Origin: Acidobacteriota bacterium
GTDB lineage: Bacteria > Acidobacteriota > Thermoanaerobaculia > Multivoradales > Multivoraceae
DNA: 64,000 nt
NCBI GenBank assembly: GCA_026707325.1
Contig: JAPOXA010000037.1
Location: 62,001 to 126,000 of the forward strand
Direction of reading: 5' to 3'
How positions within the stretch are numbered: position 1 is the stretch's first letter; the number at the start of each line of letters is the position of its first letter. Below the pieces are notes generated by a model, which was not told the origin of the DNA, made no database searches, and saw only the letters and a program-made list of their open reading frames with translations. Below are positions 8,091 through 14,573 of the stretch, one piece after another. Both the position numbers and the translations under genes were made by a program.

Positions 8091-9767
8091 ATGATCCGCC
8101 TCAACCGCTACTCCGCCCGCATCACCCAGGACAAGTCGCAGGGCGCCTCGCAGGCGATGCTCTACGGCGCCGGCCTCACCCCCGACGACATGGGCAAGCC
8201 CCAGGTGGGGATCGCCAGCGTCTGGTACGAGGGCAACACGTGCAACATGCACCTGCTCGACCTCGCCGCCGCGGCCAAGGAGGGCGTGGACGGAGTCGAC
8301 TGCATCGGCCTGCGCTTCAACACCGTCGGCGTCTCGGACGGCATCTCGATGGGGACGGACGGGATGAGCTACTCGCTCCAGTCCCGGGACCTCATCGCGG
8401 ACTCGATCGAAACGGTGATGGCGGCGCAGTGGTACGACGCGAACGTGTCGATCCCCGGTTGCGACAAGAACATGCCGGGCTGCCTGATGGCGATCGCCCG
8501 CGTGGACCGGCCGGCGATCGTGATCTACGGCGGCACGATCCGCTCGGGCGAGTGGCGGGGCGGCAAGATCGACATCATCTCTGCCTTTCAGAGCTACGGC
8601 GAGGCGATCAGCGGAGCCCTGACCGACGACGAACGGGAGACGATCGTCCGCCGCGCCTGCCCGGGCGCCGGCGCCTGCGGCGGCATGTACACGGCGAACA
8701 CGATGGCGGCCGCGATCGAGGCCCTTGGCATGTCCCTGCCCTACAGCTCGTCGACTCCCGCGACGGCGCCGGAAAAGCTGGAGGAGTGCCGGCGCGCTGG
8801 CGCCGCCGTCAAGTCCCTGCTCGAACAGGACCTCCGGCCGAGCGCGATCATGACGCGGGCCGCCTTCGAGAACGCGATGGTGCTGATCACGGTGCTCGGC
8901 GGCTCGACGAACGCGGTCCTCCATCTGCTCGCAATCGCGCAGTCGGCCGGCGTCGACCTCTCGATCGACGACTTCCAGAAGGTCAGCGACAGGGTTCCCT
9001 TCCTGGCCGATCTCAAGCCCTCGGGGCAGTACCTGATGGAGGACCTGCACGACGTCGGCGGCACGCCCGCCGTGATGCGGATGCTGCTCGAACGCGGACT
9101 GGTCGACGGCGACTGCTTGACGGTCACCGGCAGGACGCTGGCCGAGAACCTGGCGCCGCTGCCGGACCTCGCGCCGGGCCAGGACGTCGTGCTGCCTTTC
9201 GACTCCCCGATCAAGGCCACCGGCCACCTTCAGATCCTTCGCGGCAACCTGGCGACCGAGGGTTCGGTGGCGAAGATCACCGGAAAGGAAGGCGAGCGTT
9301 TCGCCGGCCCGGCGCAGGTGTACGACTCGGAGGAAGCGATGGTCGAGGCGCTCGAGCGCGGCGAGATCCGGGGCGGCTCGGTCATCGTCATCCGCTACGA
9401 GGGACCCAAGGGCGGTCCGGGCATGCCCGAGATGCTGAAGCCGACCTCGGCGCTCATGGGCGTCGGCCTTGGCGACAGCGTGGCGCTGGTCACGGACGGC
9501 CGCTTCTCCGGCGGCTCGCACGGCTTCCTCATCGGTCACGTAGCGCCCGAAGCCCAGGAAGGCGGCGCCCTGGCCCTGGTCCGCGACGGCGACCGGATCG
9601 AGATCGACGCGGTGCGCAACACGATCGACGTGGCGCTCAGCGACGCCGAGCTGGAGGCGCGCAGAAACGCCTGGGAACCGCCGCCCCTCAAGGCGACACG
9701 AGGGACCCTGTACCGGTACGTCAAGACCGTCAGCTCCGCGTCGACGGGGTGCGTGACCGACGGCTGA
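8091..9767 (+). CDS. ilvD: Dihydroxy-acid dehydratase
   Basis: A 558-residue protein beginning [20 protein letters not shown]. It has the IlvD/Edd signatures GCDKNMPGC (about residues 122-130) and [19 protein letters not shown], whose cysteines bind the Fe-S cluster, plus C-terminal [19 protein letters not shown]. It converts 2,3-dihydroxy-isovalerate or 2,3-dihydroxy-3-methylvalerate to the 2-oxo acids in valine and isoleucine synthesis. Length is that of the family. No other ilv gene adjoins it; it stands between repeat copies at 7976-8046 and 9814-9959, so it is probably transcribed alone. Confidence 0.97.
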   Translation: MIRLNRYSARITQDKSQGASQAMLYGAGLTPDDMGKPQVGIASVWYEGNTCNMHLLDLAAAAKEGVDGVDCIGLRFNTVGVSDGISMGTDGMSYSLQSRDLIADSIETVMAAQWYDANVSIPGCDKNMPGCLMAIARVDRPAIVIYGGTIRSGEWRGGKIDIISAFQSYGEAISGALTDDERETIVRRACPGAGACGGMYTANTMAAAIEALGMSLPYSSSTPATAPEKLEECRRAGAAVKSLLEQDLRPSAIMTRAAFENAMVLITVLGGSTNAVLHLLAIAQSAGVDLSIDDFQKVSDRVPFLADLKPSGQYLMEDLHDVGGTPAVMRMLLERGLVDGDCLTVTGRTLAENLAPLPDLAPGQDVVLPFDSPIKATGHLQILRGNLATEGSVAKITGKEGERFAGPAQVYDSEEAMVEALERGEIRGGSVIVIRYEGPKGGPGMPEMLKPTSALMGVGLGDSVALVTDGRFSGGSHGFLIGHVAPEAQEGGALALVRDGDRIEIDAVRNTIDVALSDAELEARRNAWEPPPLKATRGTLYRYVKTVSSASTGCVTDG

Positions 9768-9813
9768 GACCGCGTTACAGCAACGTCGGCGGCCACGCAC
9801 AGCCGACGACGTA

Positions 9814-9959
9814 GCTCTGGGTGCGCGGGTCTTCCGACCCGCTGCCGCCCTGGGCGGCGTCGAAATCGTCGCCGGCCTCCGGCCGGCGGCCACTTTCCCC
9901 GGCCTCCGCCGCTCCGCGGCTCCGGCCACACGCGGGTCAGAAGACCCGCGCACCCAGAG
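9814..9959 (+). repeat. Long repeat copy with inverted ends, downstream of the RAYT-type transposase
   Basis: A 146-bp element. The left end reads GCTCTGGGTGCGCGGGTC and the right end is its reverse complement (GACCCGCGCACCCAGAG). Inside are the GCCGCC and GCCGGCC hairpins and a CCGCTCCGCGG hairpin. It lies 33 bp from the stop of the transposase gene. Confidence 0.92.
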
Positions 9960-9992
9960 AGGCGGCGTCGGCAGAGGCGGAGTCTGCGTGCT

Positions 9993-10598
9993 CTACCCGA
10001 AGTGACGATACCGCGCCGAGGACCAGGGCCACTGATGCGGTTCCCGGCAGAGGCCGGCTGCCACGGGGTTCTGCCGGATGTAGCGCTGCACGGCTTCGAG
10101 GTGGCGATAGTCGCGGATGAAGCGGTCGTAGTAGTCGGCCATCCAGAAGCTGCCGCTACGGCGGAGAATCCGGTTGGCGCGCCGAGCGGTGACGGCCTTC
10201 CACGCTCGCACGATGCCGGGCAGTGGCCGCTGCGGCTGCAACAAGACATGGACGTGGTTCGGCATGACGCACCAGTCGATGAGTCGATAGGCGTCGTCGT
10301 CGCCGAAGAGGAGCACTTCCTGAACCATCGAGGCGACAGCCGGCTGGCGTAGGTGGCAGGCGCCGTAGCCGGTGTCCTCGAAGCGGCTGACCAGGCGGTG
10401 GAGCTTTGCGGCGCGAACTTCGTCGCTGGACCGCTCGACTTCCGCGCGCCAGCGCTTCAAGAGGTGCTGCGGGACGCTGTCCGCCAGTCGGAATCCGACG
10501 TTCTGGAGCCGGCCTGGATCGTCGAGGTGTGGGTGGTAGCCCCGCCAATGCCAGCCGAGCGGCTTTCGTTCCTCCGCCAGATAGTTCGCGTCACTCAT
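9993..10598 (-). CDS. REP-associated tyrosine transposase (RAYT), Y1/HUH superfamily
   Basis: A 201-residue protein. Near the N-terminus HWRGYHPHLDDPGRLQNVGF and LADSVP match the start of RAYT-like IS200/Y1 transposases (usual form GYxPHxDxPxxxQxxTFRLxDSLP). The HUH nuclease motif is PNHVHVLL at residues 113-120 (His115, His117). The C-terminal helix YRHLEAVQRYIRQNPVAAGL, ending WPWSSARY, carries the candidate nucleophile (Tyr164 or Tyr173). Family knowledge: RAYTs nick and join single-stranded DNA at REP palindromes and are thought to spread them. Long copies of one palindromic family sit on both sides (9814-9959, 10666-10816), the usual RAYT/REP arrangement. It looks intact. Confidence 0.92.
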   Translation of the reverse strand: MSDANYLAEERKPLGWHWRGYHPHLDDPGRLQNVGFRLADSVPQHLLKRWRAEVERSSDEVRAAKLHRLVSRFEDTGYGACHLRQPAVASMVQEVLLFGDDDAYRLIDWCVMPNHVHVLLQPQRPLPGIVRAWKAVTARRANRILRRSGSFWMADYYDRFIRDYRHLEAVQRYIRQNPVAAGLCREPHQWPWSSARYRHFG

Positions 10599-10665
10599 TT
10601 TGTTCGTCCCTACCGCTGAAGGGAGGTACGAGCCGTGGCGCTGGAACGTCTAGCCGAAAGACTGC

Positions 10666-10816
10666 TCTCTGGGTGCGCGGGTCTTCTGACCCGCTTGCCG
10701 CCGCAGGCGGCCATCAACATCGTCGCCGGCCTCCGGCCGGCGGCCACTTTCTCCGGCCTGCGCCGCTCTGCGGCTCCGGCCGGTGGGCGGGTCAGAGGAC
10801 CCGCGCACCCGGAGAG
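10666..10816 (+). repeat. Long repeat copy with inverted ends, upstream of the RAYT-type transposase
   Basis: A 151-bp element in the same orientation as the copy at 9814-9959. The left end is GCTCTCTGGGTGCGCGGGTC and the right end GACCCGCGCACCCGGAGAG, slightly diverged. It lies 67 bp before the transposase start and fills most of the 10599-10913 intergenic stretch. Confidence 0.92.
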
Positions 10817-10863
10817 GGTGCCGTCGTTGTGCTGTGACTCCTGCTGCAGCCGGCCCAAACGAC

Positions 10864-10889
10864 GAAAGCGGGCCTTTCGGCCCGCTTTC
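10864..10889 (-). terminator. Intrinsic terminator of the small secreted protein gene
   Basis: An 11-bp perfect stem GAAAGCGGGCC / GGCCCGCTTTC with a 4-base loop lies 24 bp beyond the stop at 10914. The AAAG/CTTT outer stem serves either strand, so it could also stop leftward transcripts before the repeat and the transposase gene. Confidence 0.8.
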
Positions 10890-10913
10890 AGGAATCTGCC
10901 GCTGTGAGGCGGT

Positions 10914-11258
10914 TCAGGCGGCTTCGGCTGCGGTGACGGTAACGGTGACGGTGCCGTCGTCGGCCTTCATCGCCGTGCCGGTGACCTTGGCGTTCTTGCC
11001 GCCGAGACCCTCGAGGGTCTTGATCGCGCCGGCATCGGAGGCAGCGCGGTCAATCTTGACCACGTCGTCGCCGACGAGCAGGCCCATCTCGTTGCCGTCG
11101 CCCAGACACTTGGCAGCGCAACCGGCGTGACCGGCGCCCTTCTGGCCGTTGCCAAAGCAGACCATGTCGAGGACCTCGCCGGTCCAGGAATCGCCGGCGA
11201 GCGCCGGGGCGCCAAGCATCAACGAAAGGGCCAGTGCCGCGAACAGTGCCTTCTTCAT
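10914..11258 (-). CDS. Small secreted cysteine-containing protein
   Basis: A 114-residue protein with a clear signal peptide (MKKALFAALALSLMLGAPALAG). The mature part begins DSWTGEVLDMVCFGNGQKGAGHAGCAAKCL, with the pattern Cys...HxxCxxxCL followed by GNEMGLLVGDDVVKID; this resembles a small periplasmic domain family in Acidobacteriota (GWISDxxC...HxxCAxxC type, from memory). Function is unknown; three cysteines and a His could bind a metal or form a disulfide. The C-terminus is Thr/Val-rich (TVTVTVTAAEAA). A Shine-Dalgarno-like GGAGGACT precedes the ATG. It is monocistronic between repeat copies and ends at an intrinsic terminator. Confidence 0.85.
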   Translation of the reverse strand: MKKALFAALALSLMLGAPALAGDSWTGEVLDMVCFGNGQKGAGHAGCAAKCLGDGNEMGLLVGDDVVKIDRAASDAGAIKTLEGLGGKNAKVTGTAMKADDGTVTVTVTAAEAA

Positions 11259-11327
11259 GCTGAGTCCTCCATCGTGGGAGCGGTTCGGGGGAGAAAAGAC
11301 GAAACAGCCCGCAGGCTAACACAGTCG

Positions 11328-11417
11328 TCGCCGCTCTTCGGCCGGCGGCGGGTCAAATCGGGCTTCGCCGCTCCGCGGCGACGCCCGGAGCGGCTCAGAA
11401 GACCCGCGCACCCAGAG
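11328..11417 (-). repeat. Degraded repeat copy, reverse orientation
   Basis: Ends in GACCCGCGCACCCAGAG with internal CTTCGGCCGGCGGCGGGTC and CCGCTCCGCGG; part of the long form, reverse oriented. With the copy at 11449-11517 it fills most of the 286-bp gap between divergent genes. Confidence 0.8.
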
Positions 11418-11448
11418 GGTAGGGAATCTCGCAGCGGGAACAGGCCGT

Positions 11449-11517
11449 GCTCTGGGTGCGCGGGTCTTCTGACCCGCCGCCGCCGAAGGCGGCATCGAGA
11501 CGCCGGCCGAAGGCCGA
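11449..11517 (+). repeat. Short repeat copy upstream of the pseudokinase gene
   Basis: GCTCTGGGTGCGCGGGTCTT, CTGACCCGC, GCCGCC-GAA-GGCGGC, then CGCCGGCCGAAGGCCG. It ends 28 bp before the ATG of the next gene, so it forms most of that gene's leader. Confidence 0.88.
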
Positions 11518-11544
11518 CCGCCCAGTCGTGCCAACATCAACTCG

Positions 11545-12651
11545 ATGAAACCCGGCGACATCATCTCGCGCTTCCGCGTCCAGAACCCGCTCCATTGCCT
11601 TCCGGGGGAGTTGCCGCTGCCGCTGTACCGCGCACAGGACATCGCCGCCCGGTTCTGGGTGTTGCTGCAGCGCTACCCGGAAGACGCGCCGCGGGCTGAA
11701 GTCGAGGCGGCAGTCGACGACAACGAGGCGATGGTCAGGGAAGGGGCCGACGGCGACGAGGGTCCCGCGCCGCTGGTGGACTGGGCATTCGAGCCGCCGG
11801 CGCACCTGGCATGGCCGCTTGGCGGCGGGGAGACGCTGCGCCAGCGACTCCAGCGCTCGCCGCTCGGCCCGGAGCAGGCCGCCGAGCTGGGCCTCGCGAT
11901 CGCCAGGGCGCTGCGCACGCTGCACCGGTCCGGCGCGGTCCACGGCAGCCTGCGGCCGGCCAACGTCCAATTGCTGGAAGGCGGCGACGTGAAGCTGCTG
12001 GCGCCGTCGAGCCTGGGCCCGGTCACGCTGGCGATCGCCGGTGAGGCCGTCGAGTCGCCTGGCCTGTGGAGCGCGGCCTACCTCTCGCCGGAGCAGATCG
12101 AAGGCGCGGCCGCCGCGGTCACGGGCGACCCCGTGCCGTTCACGACCGCCGCCGATGTCTGGACTCTCGGCGTCGTGCTCTATGAACTCGTGACCGGCGA
12201 GCTGCCCTTCATCGCGAACACGTACGCGGCCATGCGCCGGGCGATCGGCATCCAGGCGGTCGACCTGACCGGCACGCTCCCCGGCAGCGCGCCCGAAGCG
12301 TTCGAGCCGGTGTTCGCTGCCGCGCTCGACCGCGACCTGGACCGGCGCCGTGCCGCGCTGGACGACGTGATCGGCCGGTTGCGCGGGATCCGGGATGAGC
12401 TCCGGCCCCGGTTGCGCCCCACCGAGGACAGCGTTTCCCGGGTACGCGCCCGCAAGTCCGCAGTTGCCAGCGACCGTTCGGTCGCGAGTCCACGGAAGGG
12501 AGAGTGGCAGTCCGCGATCGAGTCGCTGAACGACCGCAGGCGACGCCTCGCCCGGGAACGGCCCGCGCCGCCCCTGTGGCGGGTCCTGCTGCTACCGCTC
12601 GCGGTGCTGCTGCTGGCCGGCGCGGTGGCGGCGGTGTTCCTGCTGCGATAA
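11545..12651 (+). CDS. Membrane-anchored protein kinase-like protein, probable pseudokinase
   Basis: A 368-residue protein with a protein-kinase C-lobe pattern: HRSGAVHGSLRPANVQL in place of the HRDLKPEN catalytic loop, AYLSPEQI for the APE segment, DVWTLGVVLYELVTGELPF for subdomain IX. The catalytic Asp is Ser in HGSLRPAN, no DFG is evident (KLLAPSS at its place) and there is no glycine-rich loop at the N-terminus, so phosphotransfer is unlikely. A C-terminal hydrophobic helix (VLLLPLAVLLLAGAVAAVFL) anchors it in the inner membrane with the kinase fold in the cytoplasm. Inferred role: scaffold or sensor for a peptidoglycan, secretion or envelope process. ATG 11545 follows a repeat copy. Confidence 0.8.
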   Translation: MKPGDIISRFRVQNPLHCLPGELPLPLYRAQDIAARFWVLLQRYPEDAPRAEVEAAVDDNEAMVREGADGDEGPAPLVDWAFEPPAHLAWPLGGGETLRQRLQRSPLGPEQAAELGLAIARALRTLHRSGAVHGSLRPANVQLLEGGDVKLLAPSSLGPVTLAIAGEAVESPGLWSAAYLSPEQIEGAAAAVTGDPVPFTTAADVWTLGVVLYELVTGELPFIANTYAAMRRAIGIQAVDLTGTLPGSAPEAFEPVFAAALDRDLDRRRAALDDVIGRLRGIRDELRPRLRPTEDSVSRVRARKSAVASDRSVASPRKGEWQSAIESLNDRRRRLARERPAPPLWRVLLLPLAVLLLAGAVAAVFLLR

Positions 12652-12659
12652 GCCGCTTG

Positions 12660-12722
12660 GCGGTCGCCGGCCTTGGCCGGCGTCCTTCTCTCCGGCCTCC
12701 GCCGCTCCGCGGCTCCGCCCGC
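12660..12722 (+). repeat. Internal fragment of the repeat family between convergent genes
   Basis: Contains CGCCGGCCTTGGCCGGCG and CCGGCCTCCGCCGCTCCGCG, as in the middle of long copies, but no CTCTGGGTGCG end. It lies against the stop of the VWFA gene. Confidence 0.6.
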
Positions 12723-14441
12723 CTACCGCACGCCGATCTCGCCGCTGGACGACAGGATCGCGCCGGTCAGCGGGTCGTAGACGGCGATGACGAAGGTGTG
12801 TTCCCGCCGCCGCAGTTCCAGCCCGGTCGAGTAGGTGAAGAACTGCCCGGGCTGCGGCTCCCGGGAACCGGCGATCCGGACCTTCTCGACCGGCGTCTCG
12901 GAGCGGTTGCCGTGCTTGTCCATCACCGTGACCCGGAACTCCAGCTCGTTCTGCCACACGCCGGCGACGGGCAATAGCTGGACCTCGTCGAGCGGGATCG
13001 CCACTTCGACCGGGACGACCATCTTGCCGAAGCCGCGCCTTTCCGGTTTCCCGAAGCGCACGCCGAGCGGTTTCGCGGAGGGCGGATTCCCGAACAGCAG
13101 CGAGCCCTCGACCATCATCGTGACCTCCGCGGCGCGCGACATGTCGACGTAGCCCTCGCGGGAGCGCACCCGCAGGTCGTCGTGGCCGACGAGCCGCACC
13201 TCGATGTCGTGGATCTCGTCGTCCTCGCGCCGCTGCGGCTGGAACCCGAGCCAGTAGTACGAGCGCGTGTCCGCCACCACGTCGGCAAACGCCGTGTCGC
13301 GCCGGGCGTTGATCAACGGCAGGCCGCCGGTCGAACTGGCCAGCGATTGCAGGGTGGTGTGGTGCAGCAGCTCCCGCTCCTGGAACGCTCCGGCGTTCGC
13401 GGACGGGTCGATCGCCGCGTTGCTGTCGAGCCCCACCGATGCATCCAGGTGGAACTCCGGGCGGAATCCCGGCACGTCGACGGGGTAGAGGGTGTAGCCG
13501 ATCAAGTTCGCGGCCGACGCGAGCGGGCCGTAGAGGTCGTCCTGGCTCATCAGCCGGGTGTCGGACGCGGCGCCGAGGCCGATCGCGGTCAGGTTGCCCG
13601 AGGCGATCGTGTAGAGAGCCGGCGATTGCGGCCAACCGCCCGCGAGCAGGAGCATCACCTTGCGGCCCGGGCGGTTGGCGAAGCTGCGCAGCGTCGCCAC
13701 GGCCGCCAGCACGGACCGTTCCACCTGGTTCTCGAGGGTCGTCGCGTAGCGCAGCTCGGTGCCGCGCAGGCTGTTTCGCAGCGTCTCCTCGGGCGGTTCG
13801 ATGCCGCCTTCCTCGATGAACCGGTTGGCGATCGCGCGCAGTTCCGACTGCTCGCTTCGTTCGAGGTCGTTCGTGCGCAGCTCGCCGATCCTCATGAGGC
13901 CGTGCGCCTTGCGCCGCCGCGCCTCGCGCAGCGCGTCCGACAACTGGGACGGCGAGTTCGTCCAGCTGGTCAGCATGTCGACCGTCTTGCCGTCGAAGGA
14001 GACGGCGGCCACGCGGTCGGCCGGCCCGAGCTGCGTGAGGTCCTCCTCGAGTCGGTCGATCACCCGGTCCCGGTCCCGCTTGATCGAGAAGAAGTCGTCG
14101 ATGAACAGCAGGAAGCTGGTTCCCACCGGCGCGTCCGGCTCGAGGTTCGGCACCCCCGCCACCGCTTCGCCGTCCGCCGTGGCCAGGGCCCGACCCTCCT
14201 CGATCTCCGTGAAGTAGTCGATCGGGGTCGGCTCGCCGTCCACGAGCAGCTCGAAGTCGGACGCCGTGAGCCCGTGGACCCGATTGCCGTCCCGGTCGGT
14301 GACGACGACCTCGATGTTCACGACCCGGACATCGATCACCTCCGAGAACACCGCCGGCAGGTTCTGGCCCTGTTGCTGCGCCAGGCCGGCGGCGCCCAGG
14401 AGCACCATGCCGGCGAGGACGATCCACGTTGCGTTCTTCAT
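12723..14441 (-). CDS. VWFA-related secreted protein (Acidobacteriota type)
   Basis: A 572-residue protein with signal peptide MKNATWIVLAGMVLLGAAGLA. The N-terminal portion reads VFSEVIDVRVVNIEVVVTDRDG and VHGLTASDFELLVDGEPTPI, the typical entry of the VWFA-related Acidobacteriota domain (TIGR03436 type). A VWA-like fold follows, with SFLLFIDDFFSIKRDR in place of a canonical DxSxS MIDAS, and SYYWLGFQP near the C-terminal end of the domain. The tail resembles a beta-sandwich (VTVMDKHGNRSETPVEKVRI). Probably periplasmic or outer-membrane associated; the function of this family is not established. It diverges from the S9 peptidase gene, with about 130 bp between the starts. Confidence 0.88.
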   Translation of the reverse strand: MKNATWIVLAGMVLLGAAGLAQQQGQNLPAVFSEVIDVRVVNIEVVVTDRDGNRVHGLTASDFELLVDGEPTPIDYFTEIEEGRALATADGEAVAGVPNLEPDAPVGTSFLLFIDDFFSIKRDRDRVIDRLEEDLTQLGPADRVAAVSFDGKTVDMLTSWTNSPSQLSDALREARRRKAHGLMRIGELRTNDLERSEQSELRAIANRFIEEGGIEPPEETLRNSLRGTELRYATTLENQVERSVLAAVATLRSFANRPGRKVMLLLAGGWPQSPALYTIASGNLTAIGLGAASDTRLMSQDDLYGPLASAANLIGYTLYPVDVPGFRPEFHLDASVGLDSNAAIDPSANAGAFQERELLHHTTLQSLASSTGGLPLINARRDTAFADVVADTRSYYWLGFQPQRREDDEIHDIEVRLVGHDDLRVRSREGYVDMSRAAEVTMMVEGSLLFGNPPSAKPLGVRFGKPERRGFGKMVVPVEVAIPLDEVQLLPVAGVWQNELEFRVTVMDKHGNRSETPVEKVRIAGSREPQPGQFFTYSTGLELRRREHTFVIAVYDPLTGAILSSSGEIGVR

Positions 14442-14573
14442 CGTTGTTTCCTCTTCGCGCTGCTCGTACTGCCGGTAGAGAAGACTACCGGCCCTTTAGA
14501 AGGTAGCAACAACCATGCCGCAGGCTTTGCTTCGGGTGGAACGGGCACCCAGAGGTCGCGTTACGCTCCACCG

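Noticed and set aside
14541-14556. GGGCACCCAGAGG upstream of the S9 peptidase as a repeat relic
   Set aside because: Too short and without a hairpin; it may be an old end of a copy but cannot be supported.
13182-14573. 5' extension of the S9 peptidase frame, 464 codons
   Set aside because: It is antisense to the VWFA-related gene and lacks domains; the peptidase begins at ATG 14574.
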